The position numbers were made by a program, and so were the translations under genes. Below, in pieces: positions 21,158 to 31,820 of a stretch of DNA of 64,000 nt (its first letter is position 1; the number at the start of each line of letters is the position of its first letter). The notes under the pieces were generated by a model. That model was not told where the DNA came from. It saw nothing but the letters and a program-made list of their open reading frames with translations, and made no database searches. This DNA comes from Polytrichum commune (taxonomy: Eukaryota; Streptophyta; Polytrichopsida; Polytrichales; Polytrichaceae), in contig OX485805.1 of assembly GCA_950295325.1 (NCBI GenBank), positions 14,061,501 to 14,125,500 on the forward strand, in the 5' to 3' direction.

Positions 21158-23945
21158 TTATCTTCTTACTGAACAAAAGTCAAAAACTTGACAACAACAA
21201 GCAAGACCTAGTTCTTGTGTATATGATGTTTCGTAACACCTACTAAGGGTGTTCCATGGGAACAATTCTTTTTGGGGAAGCCACTTGTTGTATATGGTTT
21301 CATGGGGGAGTATCCATTGGCATAGGTAGGATGTGTAGCTTTTGGTAATTTTGTGTTTGTCTTTGTAGGTGTGGGGGCGGTCGTTTATTATAGAGTGAAT
21401 TGGGTATTGTATGTGGTTGTTTTGTATGTACGAGGGTGGCTTCGGGTATACCGGAAGTGGAGGTGTGGGTAGGTGTGCATTATGTCTTTCTAATCGGGTG
21501 TCTATGTGGTGGTTGTGTATTATGTAGGGGTTTTTGAGGGTGTTTGATAGGGTATGTGTTGAGCAATTATTTAGGCATGGGTTATGACACGGTGGTTCGC
21601 AAAAAAGAATTCGGGCTTGTTCTAGGGCGGCTTGTGTTGTTTTAGTGAGTGTACCATAGTAATGTTTGTAGTCATCGTTTGTCATAAGAAGTGTGCCGAT
21701 GGGGTGGGTTATGTGTTTGAGTTCGGTTATGTTGTGAATGATGAATTTATATAGGTGTTTAAGGGAGAGTGTGGGAGTTAGTGTTGGTATGGTTTGTGCT
21801 TGGAGCATCCATTGAGTTTCTAAGGGTGTGGGAAGGAGAGGAAATTTCTCGAGTTGGCTCTTGAGGTGAATGTTACTGGTTGTTTTGAGTAAGAATAGCG
21901 TACGTGTAATTGGTGATCGGATACAATCTTGGCGGGATATGCGTGGTAGTTTAAGGGATCCGCCATGTTTGGCAAGTATGTGTTTAGTTAATCCATTATA
22001 TATTTTGCCTAGTCGCCATTTGTCATTGAGGGCATTGATGAGTTGTTCGCCTATACATGTAAGGTATGCATTTTTGAATGAAAAGGCTTCCGTGCCAAAC
22101 ATATCTTGTGGTAGCTGTGTAACCGCATTGGACATGCATTTCGGTAAGCCACATATAGTTTTATGTAGGGCGATTATTCGTTTATCAAGTTTCTTAATGG
22201 AGGGGAGTGAATATGGAACAACGTAGAAACTGTAGGCGATGCCAGCTCTGATGACTGTGTCAATCATTTGAATTTTTTGTTTCATGGTGGCTGGGCAAGC
22301 GGTTAGTAGCTTGCATTGTTTGATTAATTTATTTGTTGTTATGTGTGTTTGAGTTTTCCATTGTAGTGAGGGGACTAGATTCATTCCAAAATAAACATAT
22401 GGCTCGTGTTGGCTTAGGATAGGAATGGGTTGATTTCTAAAGTTTATGTTTATGTTTTTGATGTGTGTTTTGAAGGCTTGGGGGTTTAATTTTGTTTTGT
22501 TTGGACAACCCGTGATAGCGCATTTTGGGATGCCGAGGTCCATTCCTGCCCACTCACAGAATTTGTCCAGTTTATTTAGTTGGAGTTGGAGGGATGGCAA
22601 ATTATTGGATATTGCGGCCAAATTGTCTGCATAGGCTGCGGAACTTAGTTTCGTATTAGAGGTGTGAAAGGTGTATCCATTGTTTCCCCGTTGTAGCCAT
22701 CGTAGGAGTGGTTCAAGAAATATGATGAAAAGGTATGGACTCAAGGTGTCACCTTGTATAGTGCCACGTTGTATGGGTATGGGTTTTGTTTGGTCAAAAT
22801 GTTCTCCGTTAAAGGTGGTAGTGGATTGTGAGTAGATATTACCTACTAAGGCCACAGCGTCTTGTGGGTAGCCTAGGTCCTTCATAATGGCAAGAAGTCT
22901 GGCATGATCGATAGATCCGAAGGCGTTTTTGAAATCGATGTATAATATGTAGATATCTTGAGTGGTAAGTCGTGCGTCTTCTAATGCCGCTATGATGGTT
23001 TGTAATTGTCTTGCGGTGCATCGTTCAGCCCTAAAGCCTTCTTGGCTGTCGTGTAGGATTTGGTATTTTTCTCCGTACGTGAATAATATGCTTGTAAGTG
23101 TACTAATAAATAGTTTGTAGATTGTATTAGCGAGTGCGATTGGTCTGTAGTTAGTAAGGTGGTGGGGGTTGCCCTTTTTATATAAAAGTATTGTGAGGCT
23201 TGTTTTCCAGGATGCCGGGATTTGCTTTTGCTTGTAGCAGTGGGTAAAAAATAACAGTAAAAGTGTGTGAAATCTGGGTGGCATATTTTTTAATATGGCA
23301 TTGGGTATTTTGTCAGGTCCAGGGGTTTTCCCGTTGGTTAAATTTTTAAGGCATATGTCGTATGTTCCTTGATCTAGATATGTATGTAGGGGGGTTGATG
23401 CTTCGCCTCTTTTTTCAAGGGCATATCCGTTCAGATCATGCCACGGGTATTGTCTGACTCCGCATATGCACTGTTGTGGGTGGTCTGGTTGATAATAGCA
23501 GGTTGGGACAGTTGGTCTATTACTGATTGATTGTTGGGCATGTATTTCTTGGGCAATGTCTTTTGGGTTGGTAAGAATGTTGTTGTGCCTATCTATGAGG
23601 CAGTCGAGTGGGGGTGTGTCGGTATTTTTAAAAACTTTTCGGTTGATAGTCTTAGGGCTTTTATCATAGAGTTGTTGATACTTTGATATGGCTTTTTTAA
23701 TTTGTTTGGTGGTGTAGTCGGTTGTGATTTTGCGGGCTTTGTTCTTGGCTTCTTTTGCAATTTTAGCTAGGGCATCCACCCATATGTTGTGTGAGAGAGA
23801 GGAGTGTGGTGGTGGGGGTATGATGGCATGAGTATGATTGTGTATTTCTTGGGTAATAATGGGGTGGGTGCGCCAGTTCGGGTTGTTTTTTATGGTGCAA
23901 ATTGCCTTCCGGATGAGGTGGTAGGTGAATAAGTGTAGTTTCCAG
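21158..23945 (-). pseudogene. LINE ORF2, reverse transcriptase part
   Basis: An open frame of 873 codons from ATG at 23779; similarity-like sequence continues in frame to about 23945, where a frameshift separates it from the endonuclease part. The RT fingers region has G-K-T-P-G-P-D-K-I-P and the N-Y-R-P-I-A-L block. Palm motif A is L-Y-I-D-F-K-N-A-F, with catalytic Asp at residue 282. Motif B is I-Q-R-G-T-I-Q-G-D-T-L-S-P. Motif C reads Y-A-D-N (residues 383-386, Asn codon at 22622-22624) instead of Y-A-D-D, so one metal-binding Asp is lost. A Cys-rich stretch, C-x3-C-x3-C-x3-C, lies in the C-terminal third. The protein would copy the element's RNA by target-primed reverse transcription; this copy should be inactive. 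Confidence 0.9.
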
Positions 23946-25060
23946 GTTTTTGTGTCTTCTTTGGGAGATAGCCTCCTTGGTTAGCAATTCGGTTTGGCAA
24001 TGTGGGGATGGGTGGGGCACTACAAGTTTCTAAGACGATGTTGGTGATGTTTTCGGTGAGGGTGTTTAGTGAGTCACATGCTAATGTCCATTGGTCATTT
24101 GTTAGTTGGCTATGTTTTAATAGTAGTATTAGCTCATCAATTTGAGTGGAATTAGTTTCAAAGAATTTGGTGTGGAAGTCTTCGATTTTCTCTTTTGGGA
24201 TAGGGTTAAGAATTCTTGGTGGTGGTTCGGATACTACAATTGGTGTTCTAGCGATGAGTGTGTTAGGGGGAATTTTTAATTGGATGGGCATGTGGTCAGA
24301 GTTTAGCTGAGTATGTTGGTTTGTGGTAGCTGAGTATTGGTTGTTATCGGGGGTTATTATGAAAAAACCATCAATTAGGCTATTTTGTGTGTAGTTCTAT
24401 CTCCCTTGTCTGGAGAATGTTGTGTCTGTTGGAATATATGTCAGTCCAAGGTCAAGTATGAAAGATCGCCATAGGTAGTCCTCTGTTTGTGGCGGTGTAA
24501 TTTGTTGGTCGTTTTGTCGTCCTATTAGGGCGATGTCCCTATCAAAGTCTCCGCATAAGATATATGTGTGAATCAGGTGTGTGTTGATTTGGTCCGTAAT
24601 GGTATTTTGGATGGTGGGGATGAGAGGTAGGTCGTCCTCATGTGAGGGCATATATAGGTTAAGTAGGAGCCAAGGTTGTAGGGGTTGGTTGGCTATGCGT
24701 GTTATTTGGAGAAAAGGGGATATTGCTGCAGGAGTGGGTATTTTGGAGATGTTACCAGGGAATGCATGTTTGATGTGTATAAGTAATAGAAGACCTCTTC
24801 TAAAGCCTCTATAGGTCATTCTTTGGCGTGTAATTCTCGTGATGTTATGTGTATTGTTAAAGAAAAATTTATATTGGAGAAATAACCTTTGTATGTGTTT
24901 TGTGGATTTTGTGGCGGATAGCTTGGTTTCTTGTAGGGTGATGATTGACGGGGGTTCATTTGTAATTAAGTCTTGTAGACATGGCATAGCGGTGTTAAGT
25001 GAAGAAACATTCCATGTTATGGCATATGTTTCTAGGCTTGTTAGTGGGATTGTTTCGGAT
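23946..25060 (-). pseudogene. LINE ORF2, AP-type endonuclease part
   Basis: In one minus-strand frame the sequence reads A-I-T-W-N-V-S-S-L (about 25025), then L-Q-E-T-K-L, then C-G-D-F-D-R-D, then S-L-I-D-G-F-F-I, then N-S-D-H-M-P-I (about 24295). These are the ordered catalytic blocks of the exonuclease-endonuclease-phosphatase fold used by LINEs to nick the target. A TAG codon at 24397-24399 interrupts the frame between the D-x-D block and the S-D-H block. About 450 bases further on, a frameshift near 23945 precedes the reverse transcriptase frame. The middle block has D-F-D where D-F-N is usual. Confidence 0.85.
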
Positions 25061-27197
25061 GGTGATGGTGGGGTGGGTATGGGTGGGTTAGGATGTGTAT
25101 ATTCATTTATGGGTTCGTTGTATCTTAAGGCTTCCGTTATAAGTTGCTTTGGTAGGTATGAGAATGCTTCTTGTAATTTTTGTATGCTAAGTGAGTCGGA
25201 ATGTAAGTGGATGTAATTATATAATTTTTGTGTATTGTGTTGGCGGGGTTGATTGTATCATTAAATACGTTACAAAATTGCGTGTATGGGTGTGGGGTGT
25301 CTATGTGTCTTTCCGGTGGGTTAGATAGTTTGGTCATTTTTTCTAATATTTGTTATGTCCAGTTATGTGTTGGTTGTTGTTGTAGGTACGAGTTACATTC
25401 TACAGTAGAGGGGCTAATTGTTACTATTATTGCATATATGATTCCTGAGGGGGGGTGGATATGGTATTTTTGTATATGGTTGTATAAGTATGGGAGTGAG
25501 AATGTTATTTGTTCGTGTAGGGGATGTGTATTTTGGAAAAAAGGTTTGAATGTTTTGGCAAGGTGTTGATATTCGGGTTGAAATTTGATCGAACTAGGTA
25601 AGAAATATGTATGTTGTCGTCTTTTATGAGCTGGGGGATGTTTTTGTAGTAGGGTGTATGTCTCCACATTGTAAAAGGAGATGTTTTTGGTTGCTGTGAT
25701 GTGTGCTTATGCTTAATTGTGGTTTCTTGTTGTGTGGTTGTATGGCGGGTGGTGGTTGATTTTGGGGTAAGTAGGGTAATGCCCATATGTGAGTTATGTA
25801 TTTATGTATAATTACGGTGTTATGTTGTGAGTTTGGGTGTAAGGGTTTAGGGGCGGTTGGTTTGTGGTGTGAATGGCCTAGGCTTAATTTAATGGGATTA
25901 GGGGGGTGTTGTGGTAAGTGTATGGGTGATAGGCTTAGTAGTTGGACGTATCGGAATACGGATGGATTTTTAATAGAGTATTGTTTTGTTTTTTGTGTGT
26001 TTTTTATAAGGAGGTTTTTATAGATGCATGAAGGTGGGCCCGGGTTGGGTTGTATGTCTCCACCCCTTAGGATGAGTGTTTGGAGGTCAATAATTTGTGT
26101 AGAGGTTTTGTATAGTGTTGGGCGTTTTAAGTGTGTATGTCTTATTATGTAGAAGTTAATTAACGTAATGTTGTGGAGGTTTATGTGGCTATATCCAATG
26201 TGGTGATGTTTTAATGGTGGGGTGATGTGATGTAGTGGAGGTGTATGTGGGTTTAGTGTGGGTGTGATGGATGTGCCTAATAGGTGAGTTTGTATTGTTT
26301 CTTTTAGTATATAAAATACCTCTTCTTTTTGAGGTGTTGTTTTGTTTGATCTTGGGGTGGTATTATAGTTTTGATGGTGGTGGGTGGTTGTGTGGGTATG
26401 TGTTGTTGGATGTATTGTGGTGTGTGGGGTGAGGGGGTTAGTATGTATGTAGACCTTTGTGTGGGTTATGTTTTGTGGGGTTGGGGGGTTGGTGTGGGCG
26501 TATGTTTTTATGTTGGGACGTGCAATTATTATAATGTATGTTTGGTTAGTAGAGGGTGTAGTTTTGTAATTGATCGTGTATGAGGGAGATCTTACTCCGA
26601 GTGTGACCATTTTGAGCACAATTGGGTATCCTTTATTTATATGTAAGCAGGAAGTACCTAGTAGGTGTATGAGTATCGTCCATGCGTATGTAATGTTACC
26701 TATGGATGTTGAGGTGTGATTATGTGGGATTTGGGTGGTAAATTGTTTTATAAGCGTGTTATGTATGATTATAGAGTTGTTCCATATGTAGTGTTGGAAG
26801 ACTTTGCTTTCGGGGTTTTTTAAAAATATGTGGGTTATGGATTGGAAGTTGCCTATATATTTGTGGTGTTGACGAGTGGGATTGGAATTTTGGGAATTTT
26901 TTGAGGCAAGGTTGGGTTGTTGTGTATTGTGCTATATATGTTGTTGGGGGTGTTTTGAAGAGTGGTGGTGGAGGCTTTGTGGTGTGAGTGATTTATGTTG
27001 CTTGGGTGTATTGTTGCGTTTGGTGTGTAGTGTGAGGTTATAGTGTTGTGATGGTAGAATGTTCTTGATATAGTGTGTGTAGTAATGATAGTGGTAGCAA
27101 ATTGTTGGGTGTATGTGCCCTTTTTATTTATAAATAGGAGAATACATATGATGTGTGTGAGTAGCGTCCATGCATATTCTATTGGTGTGCTATTCAT
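25061..27197 (-). pseudogene. LINE ORF2 N-terminal region with 2A-like motifs, frameshifted
   Basis: ORF2 appears to begin with ATG at 27195-27197, overlapping the ORF1 stop. Its start, M-N-S-T-P-I-E-Y-A-W-T-L-L, leads into a hydrophobic stretch (T-H-I-I-C-I-L-L-F-I). A frameshift near 26935 leads into an open frame running from 26931 to 25624. That frame contains a second Y-A-W-T-I-L-I-H-L-L block (about 26685) and the motif L-I-L-R-G-G-D-I-Q-P-N-P-G-P. It is rich in His, Thr, Pro, Asn and Ile. At least two more frame changes (near 25650 and 25220) occur before the endonuclease. Apart from the 2A motif the region is unlike any domain I know. Confidence 0.6.
26035..26064 (-). other. 2A-like ribosome-skipping motif (GGDIQPNPGP)
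   Basis: Ten codons on the minus strand read G-G-D-I-Q-P-N-P-G-P, preceded by L-Q-T-L-I-L-R. This fits the 2A consensus (D-x-E/Q-x-N-P-G followed by P, with a Leu-rich upstream helix). At such a motif the ribosome skips the Gly-Pro bond and releases the upstream polypeptide. 2A-like motifs are known in APE-type LINEs of trypanosomes and animals. It lies in frame in the ORF2 leader, about 1.0 kb upstream of the endonuclease. Confidence 0.75.
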
Positions 27198-30100
27198 GGG
27201 GGTGGTTTGGGCCTTTGTGGTAGCTTGATGGTGAGTTCCTATAGTGTCCGTTGTTGAAGCCCGGTGGCGCTAGTTGTGACATGTTGTTGTCTCCTGTGGT
27301 GTTGTGGGGTACGTGTGGAAGTCTTGCGGAGTTGGCGTATGGGGGGTCCGGTGAGGTGGCGGCTAGTGTTTGCATTATGTTGTGGATGCGATGGTTTGAT
27401 TGTTGGAACTCTATGGCCATCGCACTCATAATGTTGTGGATGTTGGTTGCATGTGACTTGAGTGTGTCCGTTGATGCTTCGATATGTTTATCCGTGTTGA
27501 GGTTGATGTTGCTAGTGAGAGTGTTGAGCTTGTCGTCCATGGTCTCGGTGAGCTCTTTTATGGCCTTGGTGAAGAGTTTCTCCGAGACTAGTGAGGAGGC
27601 GGCGGCGGTGTTGTTCATGGCTTGGGCTTTTTGAGCTATGACCTCTCTCACGGGTGCATGAGCTAACCGGATGGCGGTGGGGTTCGGTGCAGAGCCATCT
27701 ATGCTACCTTTGTGCGGAACAAAGTCAACTCGTCTACCGAGGATGTAAGTGGACTTATGTAACCACTCCGTGTAAACGGCCGCGTTGAGGCACTGGATGT
27801 GACACCATCCGGCTTGCCTATCATCTTCTTGCTTGGTTTGGTGTCCGAATATGACTCCGGTGACATTCTCCTCTCCGATTAGCCTCTTGAGGGATTTGAC
27901 AATCGTTGATTGCGATTCCCGTTGTGGAAGGTTGTTTGCTACAAGGGTGGTGCTTATCCTTAGTTCCGATGGATTGCCCACGTCTTTGTCCTTGGTGATG
28001 CTAACCTTGACGCGTTCGGAGTGATAGGTGAGACCGTTGTTGAGAATATCATCTTTAGCTTCTTCGGTGGTGAGTGTGATGAAGGCAAAGTCCTTTTCGG
28101 TGTCCGATTTGGTGAGTGAGAGGATCTCGATTTCCCCGCCGTCGTAATAAGAATCTCTCATGAGAGTTCTAAGTATGTCGGTGGCCGTGTTGTTTCGGAG
28201 GGCGTTTCCTTTGAGGTGGAGTCGCATGTTTCGAGCTTTGGTGATGAGTTCGAAGCCTTTCTCCACCTTGCCAATGATTCTTTCCCCGTCCCCCATGGTC
28301 ATGACAAAAGCGCGTTCTCCTCGGAGTAGTGCCAATCCGTCGCGCTTTGGATGTGAGAGGTGGATTTTAATAAATCCGGCCCAATTCCGTGTGACCGTGT
28401 TGATTCCGATGTCGATTGGGTTGGAGTAGGTAGTGCCAAGAGGTATGTTCATGGTGCGAAGCCTTTCTATGCATGCAATCTTGACTTCCTTCCTATTGAG
28501 TTGTTTGTATTCTCCGTCGAATCGTATGGTCACGTGGAAACCTTCGGTGAGGCCCGTCTCTTGCGAAATCTTCTCATACATGGGAATTTGCGTGAAGTGT
28601 AGATGTTGTCCGGGTACCACATCCGGGCGTTCGGTGGGGAAGAGAATTTGCTTCGTTCTTGGGAATGCTCTTCGGAGTGATCGAAATTCTTGAATTTCGT
28701 TTGCGGGTGTGCCAATGTTGATGAAGTCCTCATCGGTGCGCCGCTCTCTCAACTCCTTCTTGCCTCTTTGGATAGCGAGGGCTTCTTGCATTTGGAATCC
28801 TAGCCACATTTGGCCTATCATGTCAATACTTAGAGTGGCTATCCGTTTCGCTCTTGTATGTGAGGGTGGTGGTGTGCATTTGCTTGACGCCTCGGGTGTG
28901 GATGTTGCGGTGTAGTCCTCGGCTTTGCGTCTCTTGCTAGTTTGGCTCTCCGATGGGTCCGCAATCCTCGGGTTGCGGTATTGTAGTGTTGGCGGCGTGC
29001 TTTCGGGGGTGTGAATGGGCTTGGAGAGTGTTGTGGCGGCTTGGTTCGAGTTCCATTCATAGGTCAATTGTAGAGAGCCGCTTCCCCTCTCTGGAGAGAC
29101 GTTCTCTAGTTGAGCGTCCATGTCCAAGTCCTTTTCCGCTTCGACATCATTGAGGTGTAGGGCTTGATGGGATGCCTGTGAATTGATGGGGGCCGGGGGC
29201 GGCGCTAACACTTGTTGTCGAAACTCATGATACTGGAGGTCCAGGGGTTGCGGCTGTGAAGTACCTGCATGTGAGTGAGTGTGGTCCATGGGAGTGAGGA
29301 GTTTGATTGAGAATTCACCTGTAGTAATGTATAAATTGAGGTGGATGGCCGAGGGTGGGGTGGAAGGATCTCCTGGTGTCGATTGCCTTGAGGGCGGTCC
29401 TTGCTGCAGACTGTTGTTGTTGAGTTGGTGTTGTGCTCGTTTGCTGTTCGCCGACTTGGGCTGTCCTGCTTGTGTAGCTTTTTGTTGGAGGGGGCTGGTC
29501 TTGATGTGCGTTGGGGTGGGGGCTGGGCTGATGCTTGATCGGAGTGTGTTTGGGTGGATGAATCTTGCGCGGTGGTCGATGTAGTGCTGCTGTGGTGTTG
29601 GTGCGTTGTCTGCCTGTGTGTCTTTTGTTGGTGAGGCGCTAATGTGTGTTGTTGTGTGTGTAGGCGGCTGGTGGCGGGGCGATTGGTGTAGCGTCGAGGA
29701 TCGCGTCGAGTCTCCGGGGCGGGGCGGTGCAATTCGGTCTGCTGGTTGTCGTGTGGATGTGGCTGCGAATTTGGAGGAGGACTGCCTTGTGCCTGTTGGG
29801 ATGTGGAGCTGTGGTGTTGTCGTGGGTGACTGCCGAATGCAGAGGCGTCGGTGCGGTGTCCTGGGGTCGGGTGCGCTTGTGCTCCGTCGTGGTCGAGGGC
29901 TCGTGCAGAGGCTATCTGTGCTGCATTGCTGGAGTTTGTTGAGTTCTACGTTTTTGAGGGTGGAGTAGGCAATGGAGTGTTGAGATGGAGTGGAGTGAAG
30001 TGAGAGAGAGTGGGATGGATTTCTATGTGCTAAGATGGGGTGGGAGGGAGGAGGGCCTATAGTCTGGAGTGGAATTGCTTGCGAGCTAGTGACTAGAGCG

Positions 30101-31008
30101 TTGAGGCAGGAGAGAGGTGAGAGAGGTGTGTGTATTGGAAGATGAGTGATAATGTGGTTAGGATTGAGTGTGTTAAGTAGTATGTGTGGGATGGTCGTGA
30201 CTGTTAGTGGGTGGGTGGTTGTTTGTGTTGGTGGGTGTGGCCAGGTAGGATGCGTTGTTTGCTTGAGAGGAGTGGGGTGTGATGTGCGCTTGGTGGTGTT
30301 GTTGATTTGGTTACCTGTGAGCTGTGGGGCGAGTGTGTGGGTTGTCTTGTCAGTTCTTTTGCTGTGTGTGCTTTTTTGAGAGGCATTTGTGTGGGTGTTG
30401 GTATGTATTGAGTTGGATTGGGCATTTTTGGTATGGCTGCATTTGGGTGGTTGATTGTATGGCTTGTCTTTGCTTGTAGGGGGTTTGTCCTGTCTGGGTG
30501 GTATTGGCTGTGTGGGATGTGGTTGTAGTTGGGTAGGTAATTTACCCGCATACTTGGGTGTGTGCGGGTTGTCTTGCCTAGTTATTTGTGTTTTGGTGCC
30601 AATTCGGAGAGCGGATATTCTTTGACTCAGAGGCACTGAGGAGGATCGGAGCAGGTAATTTGTTAACCTCTGCATGTGGGAATTTTGTGTGCTGGTTTTG
30701 TGTTGCGATTGTAGTGTTTTTAGGTGCTGGAGGGGTCTGGGTGGGAATGAGTGTGTGGGTGGGCAGATGTATGGGTGGGCATTGAGTGGGATTGAGTGTG
30801 GGTTTGTTGCACGTTGTGTTGGGTGAGCATTAGTGTGAGAGAGGAGAGGTGGGTATTGTGAGTTTTGGCCGAGCATTTCTCTTTCGGTGTTGTGTTCGAT
30901 GTGGGTCTGGAAATTTGTCCACGTGTGAGGGCTGGCCGGACGGTGAAGGAGATTGATCGACTTTGGCCATCTGCTTTGGTAAGTGTGTGGTTGGATTTGT
31001 GTGTACAT
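27190..31008 (-). CDS. LINE ORF1 (gag-like RNA-binding protein), 1,272-codon open frame
   Basis: A continuous frame on the minus strand. Residues 1-573 are low-complexity, rich in His, Thr, Pro, Ser and Gln, with no fold that I recognise. The ordered part starts around Met 574 (ATG at 29287-29289), which may be the true start, leaving a 699-residue protein and a long leader. In it, a nuclear-localisation-like S-K-R-R-K lies near residue 690. A segment at about 1012-1095 has RRM-like character (T-T-L-V-A-N-N-L ... G-W-C-H-I-Q-C ... R-R-V-D-F-V), and a heptad-rich, probably coiled-coil region covers about 1130-1205. No CCHC knuckle is visible, unlike plant L1 ORF1. Its stop TAG (27190-27192) lies inside ATGAATAG, where ORF2 begins. 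No internal stop is present, so this is the best-preserved part of the element. Confidence 0.75.
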   Translation of the reverse strand: MYTQIQPHTYQSRWPKSINLLHRPASPHTWTNFQTHIEHNTEREMLGQNSQYPPLLSHTNAHPTQRATNPHSIPLNAHPYICPPTHSFPPRPLQHLKTLQSQHKTSTQNSHMQRLTNYLLRSSSVPLSQRISALRIGTKTQITRQDNPHTPKYAGKLPTQLQPHPTQPIPPRQDKPPTSKDKPYNQPPKCSHTKNAQSNSIHTNTHTNASQKSTHSKRTDKTTHTLAPQLTGNQINNTTKRTSHPTPLKQTTHPTWPHPPTQTTTHPLTVTTIPHILLNTLNPNHIITHLPIHTPLSPLSCLNALVTSSQAIPLQTIGPPPSHPILAHRNPSHSLSLHSTPSQHSIAYSTLKNVELNKLQQCSTDSLCTSPRPRRSTSAPDPRTPHRRLCIRQSPTTTPQLHIPTGTRQSSSKFAATSTRQPADRIAPPRPGDSTRSSTLHQSPRHQPPTHTTTHISASPTKDTQADNAPTPQQHYIDHRARFIHPNTLRSSISPAPTPTHIKTSPLQQKATQAGQPKSANSKRAQHQLNNNSLQQGPPSRQSTPGDPSTPPSAIHLNLYITTGEFSIKLLTPMDHTHSHAGTSQPQPLDLQYHEFRQQVLAPPPAPINSQASHQALHLNDVEAEKDLDMDAQLENVSPERGSGSLQLTYEWNSNQAATTLSKPIHTPESTPPTLQYRNPRIADPSESQTSKRRKAEDYTATSTPEASSKCTPPPSHTRAKRIATLSIDMIGQMWLGFQMQEALAIQRGKKELRERRTDEDFINIGTPANEIQEFRSLRRAFPRTKQILFPTERPDVVPGQHLHFTQIPMYEKISQETGLTEGFHVTIRFDGEYKQLNRKEVKIACIERLRTMNIPLGTTYSNPIDIGINTVTRNWAGFIKIHLSHPKRDGLALLRGERAFVMTMGDGERIIGKVEKGFELITKARNMRLHLKGNALRNNTATDILRTLMRDSYYDGGEIEILSLTKSDTEKDFAFITLTTEEAKDDILNNGLTYHSERVKVSITKDKDVGNPSELRISTTLVANNLPQRESQSTIVKSLKRLIGEENVTGVIFGHQTKQEDDRQAGWCHIQCLNAAVYTEWLHKSTYILGRRVDFVPHKGSIDGSAPNPTAIRLAHAPVREVIAQKAQAMNNTAAASSLVSEKLFTKAIKELTETMDDKLNTLTSNINLNTDKHIEASTDTLKSHATNIHNIMSAMAIEFQQSNHRIHNIMQTLAATSPDPPYANSARLPHVPHNTTGDNNMSQLAPPGFNNGHYRNSPSSYHKGPNHPHE

Positions 31009-31820
31009 TCTGTCTGGTGTTTTGTGTGTATGGTTTTGTATGATGCCTTTGTATGCGGATGTAGTGTGGTTGGAATGGATGTCTGAGTTAGGGTGTGTAG
31101 GGGTGCTGTACCTGTATTGACAGAGTGGTCCATCTGATGTGTGTGGGGTGACTTCCTATGATCTGCTGTGGGAGCGCTGAGGTTGCGAGCGCGGGGGTTG
31201 CGAGATCTGCACTCCGGGGGGGTGGTGTGTAGCTTTCCGTTGGTGCGGCTATCTCTCCAGGGGTGTCGGCGCTCCTTCCAGCTGTGGTATCTCTGCGATC
31301 TCCTTCCGTGAGTGCTCCATTGGGGGTTGCTGCTCAAGCCGTGATTCGTCCTTCCGCGAGTGCGCCATTGAGAGTTGTTGCTTGATCCGTGATTCCGACA
31401 GCGGTGGGCTCCGGGCTGTCTTGCGGTGGTTGCTGGTGGTGGATCTCTTAGCTGGAAGATGTAGCGGCAGGGTGGTCGGGGTTTGGGTTTAGGGTTGTTT
31501 TGAAGGTGGGTTGTAGCAGGTGCAGACCAGCTTCTATCTGTGTCTGCGTGATTGAGGCCTATGAGTGTACACAACACTAGTAAAACTGCTAATCGTTGAT
31601 GTTGCACCTTTGCTTGCTGAGTTCTCCTGTTTTTGAGATTTCTGCTTGAGGGTGCCGCCAATCTTGTGTTTGTTCTCCGTGTGTTTGAGGGAGGTGTTGG
31701 TGTGCTTGGGATCTGGCCTTGGCATTGCTTGCGGTGTAGATCTCGTCCTGCTCTTCCCTCTGTCTGTGTTCCCTGTCTCGTTCTAAGTGGTGGCGCGATG
31801 CGGAGCGGAGCGGCAGCCAT
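30720..31820 (-). other. 366-codon open frame in the LINE leader
   Basis: It starts with ATG close to the element's apparent 5' end (M-A-A-A-P-L-R-I-A-P-P-L-R) and overlaps the ORF1 frame over 30720-31008. The composition is Arg/Thr/His/Pro-rich, with one hydrophobic stretch (L-A-V-L-L-V-L-C-T-L-I-G-L). It may be an ORF0-like frame, or it may be open only because the G-poor, A-poor codons lack stops. No domain is recognised. Confidence 0.3.

Noticed and set aside
25228-26583. Plus-strand Val/Gly/Cys/Trp-rich open frames
   Set aside because: Shadows of the G-depleted LINE sense strand; GT-rich DNA gives such compositions.
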